Positions 1 through 8,314 of a stretch of 64,000 nucleotides of DNA are shown piece after piece. How positions within the stretch are numbered: position 1 is the first letter of the stretch; each line of letters opens with the position of its first letter. This DNA is from CALOCN01 sp942491735 (GTDB lineage Bacteria; Eisenbacteria; RBG-16-71-46; JABDJR01): contig CALOCN010000014.1 of NCBI GenBank assembly GCA_942491735.1, positions 2,046,001 through 2,110,000 of the forward strand, in the 5' to 3' direction. The notes under the pieces were generated by a model. That model did not search any database, had not been told where the DNA came from, and saw only the letters and a list, made by a program, of their open reading frames with translations. Position numbers and translations under genes: made by a program.

Positions 1-626
1 TGGTCGCGGAGGGCGTTCCGGCGGGGAAGATCGAGGCGGTGCCCAACGGGGTCCCCGATCCCGGCCCCCCACAACCGCTCCCGCCGGGCGAGCCCCTGCG
101 GATCGGCGTCATGGCGACCCTCGAACCGCGCAAGCAGATTGATCTGCTCCTGCGCGGTGTCGCCGCCTCCGGCACGACGGCCGAGGTGGATATTGCCGGG
201 GATGGTGAGTCCCTGGAAAGCCTCCGGCGGTTGACCGGGGAACTCGACCTGGGGGAACGGGTCCGTTTCCGAGGTCGGGTCGAGGACCCGGGGTTTCATG
301 CGGATCATCATGTGTTGGGGCTCTCCTCACGGCTCGAGGGGATGCCGCTCGTGTTGCTGGAAGCGGCCGCGGCGGCCCGGGGGGCCCTGGTCAGCGATCT
401 TCCCGGAACCCGGGCCGTGGTGGTGGAGGGCAAGACCGGCCGCCTGCTGTCCTCCACGGATCCGCAGCCCTGGGCCGACGCGGTGCGGGAGCTCGCCGGG
501 GATCCCACCCTCGCCGCGCGCTGGGGGGCGGCCGCGCGGATGCGCTACGAGGACGAGTTCACCCTGGACCGCTCGGCGCGACGCACCGAAGCGGTATACC
601 GGGCCGTGCTGCGGGAGCGCGCATGA
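1..626 (+). CDS. Glycosyltransferase, GT4-like (5' end missing)
   Basis: The open frame runs in from the left edge, so only the last ~208 residues are visible. The visible part is the C-terminal Rossmann half of a GT-B glycosyltransferase: a VPNGV segment that usually ends the acceptor domain, then GVMATLEPRKQIDLLLRG, VDIAGDGE, and the donor-binding stretch GLSSRLEGMPLVLLEAAA, whose glutamates match the EX7E-type signature of GT4 enzymes. It probably transfers a sugar from an activated nucleotide donor to a surface glycan. The stop codon overlaps the next gene's start (ATGA), so the two are translationally coupled. Substrate cannot be read from the sequence. The ATG at 39 is internal, not a real start. 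Confidence 0.88.
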   Translation, partial: VAEGVPAGKIEAVPNGVPDPGPPQPLPPGEPLRIGVMATLEPRKQIDLLLRGVAASGTTAEVDIAGDGESLESLRRLTGELDLGERVRFRGRVEDPGFHADHHVLGLSSRLEGMPLVLLEAAAAARGALVSDLPGTRAVVVEGKTGRLLSSTDPQPWADAVRELAGDPTLAARWGAAARMRYEDEFTLDRSARRTEAVYRAVLRERA

Positions 627-1864
627 AGATCCTGTGGGTGAAACCCATTCTGCCCTACCCCCCCAGCCAGGGAACCCGCCGGGTCACCCTGGGGGTCCTC
701 CAGCACCTGGCCCCGCACCACACCATCCGCCTCTTTACCCGGCTTCTCACCCGGGATGAAGCCCCGCAGGTCAGGGCGCTGGAGCGGGCGGTTCCCGGGC
801 TCACCGTGCGCGCGGTGCTCGCTCCCAACCGCCGTTCCGCGTTCCACCGTGCGTGGTATCGGTGGCGGCTGCGGACGGGGAGCCCCGCCATCCCTCCGGT
901 GGAGGCCTACGTCGCACTCCCCGAACTGTTGCGTCGCTTCGACGAGGACGTGCGGGAATTCGATCCGGACCTCGTGGTCTGCGAGTACTGGATGACCCGC
1001 GCCTATCTGGATCGGGTGGGGGACCGACCGGCCGTGTTGTTTGCCCATGACATCGAGTTTCAGGCCCGCCAGCGGGCGGCGCGTTTCGCCCAGGAGTCCG
1101 GGCGGGGCGGTCGGTGGAGCGCGCTGGAAGCGGCCCGGGAACGGGACGCCCTGATCGCGGCACCGGCGAGTTGGTACCTCACCGAGGCGGACCGGGAGAC
1201 GGCGATCGGGCTCGGGGTTTCGCCGGCCACGACCGGGATCCTTCGCCACGGTCTGGATCTGAGCGGGGAACTACGGGGTCGGGGGGCGGACGATCCGCAG
1301 GAGGACAGCCGGCGGATCCTCCTGTTCGGTTCCTTCGCCGCGGACTTCAACCGGGATGCCTTGGCCTTCACCCTCGACGCGGTCTGGCCCCGGGTCCGGT
1401 CGTTGGCCCCGGAGGCAAGGCTGGCCGTGGCCGGCATGGGGCTTCCGCATGCCCTCGCCGAACGAGCCCGACACGCCGGGGCCGAGGTGCTGGGTGAAGT
1501 GCGGGACGTGCGCAGCACCCTGCTCACCGCCGCGGTGGTCCTCATTCCGCTGCGGTTTGGGGGCGGCCTTCGCATTCGGCTGCTGGAAAGCCTGGCCCTG
1601 GAGCGCGCCGTGGTGGGGACCCGGATCGGCGTCCTCGGGATGGGCCCCCGGGATGGGGTCGAGGTCGTGGCGGCGGATGAGCCGGACGCCCTGGCCGACA
1701 GCGTGGTGGCGCTCCTCGCGGATCCCGGACGACGGGCCGCGTTGGGGAAGGCGGGGCGAAGGTGGGTGAGCGACCATCACGACGCGTCGGCCGCCGCGGC
1801 CTCGCAGCTCGAGCTCGTCGCGCGATGTCAGGGGAAAATTGACACCCCGCAGGGGCAGGGCTAG
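623..1864 (+). CDS. Glycosyltransferase, group 1 (GT4-like)
   Basis: 413 residues, cytoplasmic, no signal peptide. The N-terminus MKILWVKPILPYPPSQGTRR is typical of group 1 transferases that begin with a Rossmann strand and a flexible loop. The C-terminal half carries ILLFGSFAADFNRDAL, LAVAGMG and the donor-site stretch PLRFGGGLRIRLLESLALERAVVGT. The overall pattern resembles the glycosyltransferases of exopolysaccharide loci (the stp1/TIGR03087 style), but that assignment is from memory. Its ATG overlaps the stop of the preceding transferase by four bases, so both probably act on the same glycan. A promoter for the next gene lies inside its last codons. Confidence 0.85.
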   Translation: MKILWVKPILPYPPSQGTRRVTLGVLQHLAPHHTIRLFTRLLTRDEAPQVRALERAVPGLTVRAVLAPNRRSAFHRAWYRWRLRTGSPAIPPVEAYVALPELLRRFDEDVREFDPDLVVCEYWMTRAYLDRVGDRPAVLFAHDIEFQARQRAARFAQESGRGGRWSALEAARERDALIAAPASWYLTEADRETAIGLGVSPATTGILRHGLDLSGELRGRGADDPQEDSRRILLFGSFAADFNRDALAFTLDAVWPRVRSLAPEARLAVAGMGLPHALAERARHAGAEVLGEVRDVRSTLLTAAVVLIPLRFGGGLRIRLLESLALERAVVGTRIGVLGMGPRDGVEVVAADEPDALADSVVALLADPGRRAALGKAGRRWVSDHHDASAAAASQLELVARCQGKIDTPQGQG

Positions 1865-1867
1865 ACT
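1839..1867 (+). promoter_or_regulatory. Sigma70-type promoter upstream of ptsN-like gene
   Basis: TTGACA at 1839-1844, 17 bp spacer, TAGACT at 1862-1867. The -10 overlaps the TAG stop of the glycosyltransferase, so the start site lies about 75 bases before the GTG at 1946. The -35 is a perfect match and the -10 matches 4 of 6 consensus positions. Confidence 0.7.
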
Positions 1868-1945
1868 TGCCGAGCATCTCTCCAGGCGACTTCAGGTTCT
1901 TCTTGATTCAGTTTTTCCATCTCATTCCTGTCTAAGGGGATATCC

Positions 1946-2416
1946 GTGACGATTCGGCTCAGTGAATTCTTCGAGGAAGACCTGTTCATCCCCGAACTGA
2001 AAGCGACGGACAAGGGCGGTGCGTTGAAGGAAATGGTGGAGGCGCTGGTGCGGGCCAACCGGATCCGGGAGGGGGAGATTCTCCTGGAGACCCTGCGGCA
2101 GCGCGAGCAGCTCGGGAGCACCGGGATCGGACGGGGGGTCGCGGTCCCGCACGGTCGGACCCTGGCCATCACCCGGCTCGCCGTGGTCTTTGCGCGGTCC
2201 AGCAAGGGCATCGCGTTCGAAGCCATGGACGACAAGCCGGTGCACCTCCTGTTCCTGACCGTGGCACCTCCCCAGGAACGGAGCAATCTCTATCTCCCGG
2301 TGCTGGGGAAGATCGTGGAGATGGTCAAGAGCGCCAAGAACCGTCGCCGCATGCTCGAATCGGCGGATTTCGACGAAGTGTCCGAAATCATCGAGGAGGC
2401 CGACCACGGTGCCTGA
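1946..2416 (+). CDS. ptsN: PTS EIIA (fructose/nitrogen-type) domain protein
   Basis: 156 residues forming one stand-alone EIIA domain. The phospho-acceptor histidine is H69 in GRGVAVPHGR, the usual PtsN/EIIA-fructose active-site context. In PtsN-type proteins this His accepts phosphate from HPr/NPr and the protein acts as a regulator rather than a sugar transporter. No EIIB/EIIC lies nearby, which favours a regulatory role. Start is the GTG preceded by AAGGGGAT. It has its own promoter and overlaps the downstream zinc-ribbon gene by 8 bases. Two sigma54 activators occur later in the window, so a PTS-Ntr link is possible, but that is inference. Confidence 0.85.
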   Translation: MTIRLSEFFEEDLFIPELKATDKGGALKEMVEALVRANRIREGEILLETLRQREQLGSTGIGRGVAVPHGRTLAITRLAVVFARSSKGIAFEAMDDKPVHLLFLTVAPPQERSNLYLPVLGKIVEMVKSAKNRRRMLESADFDEVSEIIEEADHGA

Positions 2417-2762
2417 TCAACTCGACTTTCTCACCACCCTGCAGGACCTCGATACCCTCATCAAGGAAACGCGGGACGAAGCACGTCGCACGGAGCTGGA
2501 GAGTCTCGGGTTCACCATGGACAACATCGAACCCCTGGTGACGGCCCGTGGAACCCTGCTTGCGAAGATCGATCCGCGCTGGCAGCGTATCTACGAACGG
2601 CTGGCCGAGAAGTACGGCCGCGCCGTGGTCCCGGTGGTCGACAAGATCTGTCTGGGTTGTTTCCAGGGCGTGCCTCCCAAGTTCTTCTCCGAAGTGGACG
2701 CGGATCGCCCGGTCAAGGTGTGCGAGAACTGCGGACGCATTCTCTACTTTCCCAGCACTTGA
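2409..2762 (+). CDS. Short C4-type zinc-ribbon protein
   Basis: 117 residues. The C-terminus has two CxxC pairs, CLGC and CENCGRILY, about 26 residues apart, matching the C4 zinc ribbon of the zf-RING_7/CdsZ-like family (family named from memory). Relatives usually have a long N-terminal coiled coil and about 240 residues; this one has only a short charged helical region of ~70 residues, so it looks like a cut-down member. The GTG start overlaps the EIIA stop by 8 bases, implying coupled translation and a shared regulatory context. Function unknown; the ribbon could bind nucleic acid or protein. Confidence 0.75.
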   Translation: MPDQLDFLTTLQDLDTLIKETRDEARRTELESLGFTMDNIEPLVTARGTLLAKIDPRWQRIYERLAEKYGRAVVPVVDKICLGCFQGVPPKFFSEVDADRPVKVCENCGRILYFPST

Positions 2763-2772
2763 GACCCGCCCC

Positions 2773-3948
2773 GTGACGCCGGCCTCGGCGCTTTCCCACC
2801 TGCAGTGTGCCCGCTGCCATGCGACGGGGGATGCCGACCTGCTGCAGACGCTGTGCGGGTGCGGGGGAACCTGGCAGGCCGTCTACGACCTCGATGCCGC
2901 CCGCGCCACGCTCACCCGCGCCGCGCTTCGGGACCGGGAACCGGGACTGTGGCGTTGGGCTGAGATTCTTCCCTTGCGGGATCCGGCGCGACGGCGCGGG
3001 TTGGGCGAGGGCAACACCCCGCTCCTGGCAGCGCCACGGTTGGCGGACCGGCTGGGGGTCCGCTCGCTTCGCCTCAAGGACGAGGGACAGAATCCCGGCG
3101 GTTCGTTCAAGGCCAGGGGCATGGCTGCCGCGGTGGCGCGTGCGGTCGAACTGGGGGCGGAGCGCTTCGCTCTACCCAGTGCGGGCAACGCGGGGGGAGC
3201 GGCCGCGGCCTACGGTGCCTACTGGAACGCCGAGGTGCACGTGGCGTTGCCGATGGATACGCCGCAGCCGTTCCGGGACGAGTTGACGTTGCACGGAGCG
3301 ACCGGGTACGACGTCGACGGCGATATCGCCCAGGCTGGCGCATGGCTCGCCGCGCACCCGCGGGCCGGGGATTGGTTCTTTCTCTCCACCCTCAGGGAGC
3401 CCTACCGCGCCGAAGGCAAGAAGACGATGGGTCTGGAACTGGTCGAGCAGAACGGTTGGCGTTGGCCGAGCGTGGTCGTCTATCCCACCGGGGGAGGGAC
3501 CGGCATCGTCGGCATGGCCAAGGCGGATGCCGAACTGCGTGCGCTGGGTCTCGTCGACGGTCCCCCGCCCCGGTTCGTGGTCGTGCAGGCGACGGGGTGC
3601 GCCCCCCTGGTGCGCGCGTTCGAGGCCGGAGCCACCCATGCCGCACCGTGGCCCGACCCCCGGACCTCCGCGGGAGGGCTTCGGGTTCCCGGATCCGTGG
3701 GGGATCACCTGATCCTCGATGCGCTGCGAGTCACCGGGGGAACCGCGATCGCGGTGGAAGACGAAGCCATGGAGGCCGCGCGCAGGGAACTGGGGACCGC
3801 GGTGGGTCTCCATGTCGCGCCGGAGGCCGCGGCCACCTGGTGTGCGGCCCGGGCCCTGGCGAAGCAGGGGTGGCTGCGCGCCGAGGACGACGTGGTGCTT
3901 TTCCTGACCGGCAACGGGTACAAGTATCCACTGGCCGGTGTGGCGTGA
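2773..3948 (+). CDS. thrC: Threonine synthase
   Basis: 391 residues from the GTG at 2773, 10 bases after the zinc-ribbon stop. It converts O-phosphohomoserine to threonine with PLP. The N-terminus has a small zinc-ribbon-like segment (CARC and CGCGG), then LGEGNTPLL, the PLP lysine K113 in NPGGSFKARG, the cofactor-binding SAGNAGGAAAAYGA, and the phosphate loop YPTGGGTGIVG. These are the standard features of fold-type II threonine synthases, and the length is normal. The frame is open further upstream, but the zinc ribbon begins just after this GTG. The stop overlaps the next gene (GTGA). A second related enzyme lies one gene downstream. Confidence 0.92.
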   Translation: MTPASALSHLQCARCHATGDADLLQTLCGCGGTWQAVYDLDAARATLTRAALRDREPGLWRWAEILPLRDPARRRGLGEGNTPLLAAPRLADRLGVRSLRLKDEGQNPGGSFKARGMAAAVARAVELGAERFALPSAGNAGGAAAAYGAYWNAEVHVALPMDTPQPFRDELTLHGATGYDVDGDIAQAGAWLAAHPRAGDWFFLSTLREPYRAEGKKTMGLELVEQNGWRWPSVVVYPTGGGTGIVGMAKADAELRALGLVDGPPPRFVVVQATGCAPLVRAFEAGATHAAPWPDPRTSAGGLRVPGSVGDHLILDALRVTGGTAIAVEDEAMEAARRELGTAVGLHVAPEAAATWCAARALAKQGWLRAEDDVVLFLTGNGYKYPLAGVA

Positions 3949-5672
3949 CCGCGCCGCACCCCCCGGAGGGGACGCTCGAGGAACGTCTGGGAGCGGTGGA
4001 CCCGCAACCCAGCCTGCGCCGCTTCCTGTCCGAGGTCGGGCGCATTCTCATCGAGGTCACCGGTGGCACGGGATGCGGGTTGGTTGCGCACAACCCCGGA
4101 TTCTCCCGTGAGCTCGTGCAATGGGTGCCCGGGGTGGGGGATGTTTCCGAGCGAGTGCAGTTCCTGGATCGCGCCCAACGGGATCAGCGCCTGGAGACCC
4201 CGCCCACGCGCCGGCAGGGATCGGCCCCGTCCCATCGCATCGTTCGTGCCCTGGCCCACCGATCCGGCCAGGCCATACGGCGGGTGCTCACCGCTCCGGT
4301 GATTTCGCGCGGGCGGACGGTCGCCCTGGTGGAGCTTGCGGATCCGGAACCCGGATGGGTGGCCGACGACGCCGCGCTGAGCACGCTCCTCGCCCCTCTC
4401 GCTCCGGCCTTCGAGGTGGCGTTGCTGTACTCGGTCCTGCGCCAGGAACGCTTCGAGACCCGGTTGCTGCAGGAAGCGGGTCAGGAACTCTCGCGGACCC
4501 TCGACCTGGAGTCGCTGCTGGGCTCGATCATGGACCTGTTGGCCCGGATCGTCCCCTATGACGCGGCGGTGATCCATGTCCTGGGTGCGGATCATCTGGA
4601 GATCGTGAACCAGTCGCTGCGCGGCTACCGGGAGTCCGAGGAGGAGCGGGTCCGGCTGAAGCTGGGCCAGGGGATCGTCGGCTGGGTGGCCCGGACCGGG
4701 CAGGCGGAGATCGTTTCGCACGTGCGGGACGACGAGCGCTACCACGAAGCGCGTCCGGAAACCCGTTCGGAAATGGTGGCCCCGCTCAAGGTGGGGGGTC
4801 GGGTGATCGGGGTGTTCAACCTGGAGAGCGATCGGAGCGATGCCTACACCACGCGGGACCTCGAGTTGCTGCAGACCTTCGCCGGGCAGGCGGCGGCGGC
4901 CCTGGAGCGGGCACGGCTTCTCGAGGAGGAATCCGAGCAGCAACGGCTACGCCAGGAAGTGAGCATCGCGCGGCGGATCCAGCACACGTTCCTGCCGCAT
5001 ATCCCGTCGGTCATCGGCGAGCGGGGTCTCGCTGCCCGTACCCTCTCCAGCAAGGAAGTGAGCGGGGACTACTACGACGTCATGGAACGACCCGACGGTC
5101 GCCTGGCCCTGGCCGTGGCCGACGTTTCGGGGAAAGGGGTCCCCGCGGCACTGATCATGTCGAGCGTGCGGGCCGCCTTTCGTATCGAGGCGGTGGAGGC
5201 CAATGACCCGGCGGAGCTGGCCTCGGACGTGAACGAGTTTCTTGCCTCGAGCCTGCGGGAGACGGAGTTCGTGACCGCGGTGTTCGGCTTCCTGGATCGT
5301 GACGGGACCTTTGCCTATGTCAACGCGGGTCACAATCCACCGCTGCTGCTGGGGGAGGATGGGAGCCGAACCTGGCTCGAGACCGGCGGTCTCGTCCTCG
5401 GGGCGTTCCCCGGCGTGACCTACGACTCCGGGCGGGTTCATCTGCAATCGGGAGATCGCCTGGTGCTCTACACCGACGGCGTGGTCGAGGCCTGGCACGA
5501 CGAACGGGGCGAGTACGGTCTGGATCGACTGGTCCAGCTTGTCGAGACCAACGCCCAGGAGCCCCCGCGACTCCTGGTCAACGCCATCACCCGCGACGTG
5601 CTCCGGTTCGTGAGCGGACCGTTGCCGGACGACACCACGGTGATGGTGGTCGCCGGGGGAGGCTGGGACTGA
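3945..5672 (+). CDS. GAF-domain PP2C/SpoIIE-type serine phosphatase
   Basis: 575 residues from the GTG at 3945 (the frame is open further upstream inside thrC, but that part is antisense-like noise). Residues ~20-165 look like a degenerate GAF domain and ~180-330 like a clearer one (LGQGIVGWVARTGQ, VAPLKVGGRVIGVFNLES). The C-terminal SpoIIE/RsbU-type PP2C domain shows SGDYYD (373-378), DVSGKG (from 393), NAGHNPPLLL, LYTDGVVEA and DDTTVMVV, so the metal-binding aspartates are intact. Such proteins dephosphorylate anti-anti-sigma factors or similar serine-phosphorylated partners in response to a small ligand. No anti-sigma gene is adjacent. It is sandwiched between two threonine-synthase-type genes, with overlaps on both sides. 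Confidence 0.88.
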   Translation: MTAPHPPEGTLEERLGAVDPQPSLRRFLSEVGRILIEVTGGTGCGLVAHNPGFSRELVQWVPGVGDVSERVQFLDRAQRDQRLETPPTRRQGSAPSHRIVRALAHRSGQAIRRVLTAPVISRGRTVALVELADPEPGWVADDAALSTLLAPLAPAFEVALLYSVLRQERFETRLLQEAGQELSRTLDLESLLGSIMDLLARIVPYDAAVIHVLGADHLEIVNQSLRGYRESEEERVRLKLGQGIVGWVARTGQAEIVSHVRDDERYHEARPETRSEMVAPLKVGGRVIGVFNLESDRSDAYTTRDLELLQTFAGQAAAALERARLLEEESEQQRLRQEVSIARRIQHTFLPHIPSVIGERGLAARTLSSKEVSGDYYDVMERPDGRLALAVADVSGKGVPAALIMSSVRAAFRIEAVEANDPAELASDVNEFLASSLRETEFVTAVFGFLDRDGTFAYVNAGHNPPLLLGEDGSRTWLETGGLVLGAFPGVTYDSGRVHLQSGDRLVLYTDGVVEAWHDERGEYGLDRLVQLVETNAQEPPRLLVNAITRDVLRFVSGPLPDDTTVMVVAGGGWD

Positions 5673-6670
5673 GTCTGCGGGATCTTCGATGCGGGCAGTG
5701 CGGCACCCACGCCACGACCGGTCCAGTCTATCCGCCCCGATGCGGGTGCGGTGGCCTGTGGGAAGGGTCAGGGAACCCCGACTCCGGCGAGCCCCTCGGC
5801 GTACTGCCACCGACTCCCCTGTGGTCCGATCCCCGGGACACCCGGGTGCGCTGGAAACGCGAGGACCTCAATCCAACCGGCTCCTTCAAGGATCGGGGAG
5901 CAAGGGTGCTCATCGAGCTCGCGGCGGCCTGCGAAGCGCGCCGGTTGGTGCTGGACTCCTCGGGGAGCGCGGCGCTGGCCGCGGCGTCGGCGGCGGCCCG
6001 GGGGGGACTGCCGTTGCGGGTGCATACCCCGGCCAACCTCGCCGGTCCCAAACGGGATGCCCTGGCCGCCCTGGGGGCGGAGACGGTGGCCGAGGGGACC
6101 CGCTCCGACGCGTCAGACCGGGCGCTGGCCGAAGCGTCGCAGGCCTTTCTCGCCAGTCACGTGTTTCACCCGGCGTTCATTCTTGGGACCGCCCGTTCGG
6201 GGCGGGAAGTCCTTGCCGCGGGAACCCGCGCCGGCGAAGTGTGGATCGTGCCGGTGGGCAACGGATCGTTGCTTCTGGGGCTGGCCTTGAGCCTGGACCA
6301 GGCCGCGGATGCCTCCACGGTCACGCTGGTCGCGGTGCAGTCCGGGGCCGCTCCGGGACTCACCCGGCCGGGCTGGGGAGCGCAGTCCTGTGCGGCGGGG
6401 ATCAATATCGCCGACCCACCGCGACGCGAGGCCATTCTGGCCGCCCTGGATCGGCACCATGGCTTTATCCTGACCGTGTCCGATACCGAGATCCTGGAAG
6501 GTCAACGTCGCCTGGGCGCGCTGGGGCTCGCGGCGGAACGGGCCGCAGCGGCCGCGGAAGCAGGTCTGGGCCGGCTCCGTGCCCAGGGAGAGCAGGGGAA
6601 CATCACCGCGTGGCTCACCGGATCGGGGTTGAGAGAGGTGCTTTTCTCTCCTGGAAACGCGGTGAGCTGA
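5669..6670 (+). CDS. Threonine synthase-like PLP enzyme, probable CTG start
   Basis: About 333 residues. The frame carries an N-terminal zinc ribbon (C8, C11, C25, C27, in CGQCGTH and RCGCGG), then EDLNPTGSFKDRG with PLP lysine K74, and the phosphate loop VPVGNGSLLLGL. The first in-frame ATG/GTG/TTG (GTG at 5846) would delete the whole ribbon, so I chose the CTG at 5669: it overlaps the phosphatase stop and has a good Shine-Dalgarno (GGGGGAGG, 5655-5662). CTG at 5675 is the alternative. The cofactor loop reads SSGSAALA where relatives have SSGNA, replacing the asparagine that normally contacts PLP. It may be a diverged threonine synthase or an enzyme acting on another phosphorylated or beta-replacement substrate. 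Confidence 0.72.
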   Translation: MSLRDLRCGQCGTHATTGPVYPPRCGCGGLWEGSGNPDSGEPLGVLPPTPLWSDPRDTRVRWKREDLNPTGSFKDRGARVLIELAAACEARRLVLDSSGSAALAAASAAARGGLPLRVHTPANLAGPKRDALAALGAETVAEGTRSDASDRALAEASQAFLASHVFHPAFILGTARSGREVLAAGTRAGEVWIVPVGNGSLLLGLALSLDQAADASTVTLVAVQSGAAPGLTRPGWGAQSCAAGINIADPPRREAILAALDRHHGFILTVSDTEILEGQRRLGALGLAAERAAAAAEAGLGRLRAQGEQGNITAWLTGSGLREVLFSPGNAVS

Positions 6671-6859
6671 TTGCCGGAACCGGATGCAGCATAGGGTGGT
6701 ACACTGTCAGGAACCCCGCACTTTGACTTGCCGGGGCCGCCTCGATGGCGACCGGTCTCCGCCCTCCTTGATCGGTCATTCCACCGGACGGTCCCGGCAG
6801 TTCCTTGTTCCCGCGTCCGAGCCGGCCGCGGAACTCCTTGCCACCACGGAGGCAGTTGG

Positions 6860-8314
6860 GTGAACGCGACCGCACATCTTCTGGAGCTTGGCTTGACCCG
6901 TTTGCGGCGGGCCGGTGTCACGACGGGGGACATTCGCTGGACGGAAACCCGAAGCGAAAACCTCCTCAACCGCAACGGTGTTCTGGAGCCGGCGGTGCGC
7001 GGATGGAGTCGCGGATTCGGTGTCCGTTGTCTCCTGAACGGCGCCTGGGGTTTTGCCGCGAGCGATCGCGAGACGGAAGCGTCCATGGAAGCCACCGTGG
7101 ATCGCGCCCTGGCCATCGCCGCGGCGAGCGCGCGCGCCGGTGGCGACCCGGTCTCCCTGGTGCCGGTCGAGCCGCTGCGGGGGAGCTACCGGACGCCGCT
7201 GGGCGAGGACCCCTTCGAAGTCCCCCTGGGCGAGAAGGTAAGCCTGCTGGTGGGGGCGGTCGACGCCATGCGGGCGGTGACGGGGATCGTGTCCGCCGAG
7301 GCCTCGCTCGACGCCTACCGGTTCCGCAAGCGTTTCGTTTCCACCGACGGTGCGGATCTCGAACAGGAAGTGGTGGAGTGCGGCGCCGGTATCGTGGCCA
7401 CGGCCAAGGTGGGGGACGAGGTGCAGCGCCGTTCCTATCCGAACTCCTTCCGTGGGAATTTCCGCGCGGGCGGCTACGAGTTCGTGCGCGACATCGATCT
7501 CCTGGCCCACGCGACCGAAACCGCGACCACCGCGGTGGAACTGTGTCACGCCCCGGATTGTCCCGACCGCACGACCACCGTGGTGATCGATGCCGACCAG
7601 ATGGGACTCCAGGTGCACGAGAGCTGCGGTCACCCCACCGAGCTCGACCGGGTGCTGGGAACCGAGATCTCGCTCGCCGGGGGCAGCTTCATGGGAATCG
7701 ACGGGCTGGGTTCCTTGCGCTACGGATCGGACCTGGTGACCATCCACGCCGACTCGACCACGCCGGGGGGGCTGGGGACCTTCGGCTGGGACGACGAGGG
7801 GGTGCCCGCGCATCGTGCCCCGTTGATCGAGAAGGGAACCCATGTCGGCTATCTCACCTCCCGCGAGACGGCGGGGCGCATCGGTGCCACGGCTTCCGGC
7901 GGTACGATGCGCGCGGACGGTTGGAGCCATCTCCCGCTCATCCGCATGGTGAACGTGAATCTCCAGGCGGGTGAGGGCACGCTCGAGGAGATCCTCTCCG
8001 ACGTGAAGGACGGCATCTACATCCGGACCAACAAGGCCTGGAGCATCGATGATCTTCGGCTCAACTTCCAGTTCGGCTGCGAGCTGGCCTGGGAGATCAA
8101 GAACGGCAAGCGGACGCGACTCCTGAAGAACCCCATCTATACCGGGAGCACTCCCGAGTTCTGGGGCGCGTGCACGGCGGTGGGGGGCGAGGAGGATTGG
8201 CTGCTGACCGGATTGCCCTCGTGCGGCAAGGGGGAGCCCATGCAGGTCATGCATGTGAGTCACGGGGCCCCCCCGGCCAGGTTCGAGAACGTCCGGGTGG
8301 GGGTGTCGAAATGA
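6860..8314 (+). CDS. tldD: TldD-family metalloprotease subunit
   Basis: 484 residues. TldD/TldE form a heteromeric zinc protease that degrades unfolded or small peptides and matures microcin-type precursors in E. coli. The zinc site is visible as VHESCGHPTELDR, with H253, E254 and H258 (HExxxH type), and the C-terminus has the usual NARxxR-like region and glycine-rich strands. The frame opens at 6728, but the GTG at 6860 is preceded by GGAGG at 6848-6852 with 7 bases of spacing, and family members begin here. The stop overlaps tldE by four bases. Upstream 6671-6859 is non-coding; TACACT at 6700 could be a -10 but I found no paired -35. Confidence 0.9.
   Translation: MNATAHLLELGLTRLRRAGVTTGDIRWTETRSENLLNRNGVLEPAVRGWSRGFGVRCLLNGAWGFAASDRETEASMEATVDRALAIAAASARAGGDPVSLVPVEPLRGSYRTPLGEDPFEVPLGEKVSLLVGAVDAMRAVTGIVSAEASLDAYRFRKRFVSTDGADLEQEVVECGAGIVATAKVGDEVQRRSYPNSFRGNFRAGGYEFVRDIDLLAHATETATTAVELCHAPDCPDRTTTVVIDADQMGLQVHESCGHPTELDRVLGTEISLAGGSFMGIDGLGSLRYGSDLVTIHADSTTPGGLGTFGWDDEGVPAHRAPLIEKGTHVGYLTSRETAGRIGATASGGTMRADGWSHLPLIRMVNVNLQAGEGTLEEILSDVKDGIYIRTNKAWSIDDLRLNFQFGCELAWEIKNGKRTRLLKNPIYTGSTPEFWGACTAVGGEEDWLLTGLPSCGKGEPMQVMHVSHGAPPARFENVRVGVSK

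Noticed and set aside
6671..6730. Promoter with TACACT -10 upstream of tldD
   Set aside because: The only TTG-type hexamer is 23 bp from the -10, too far; no other -35 fits.
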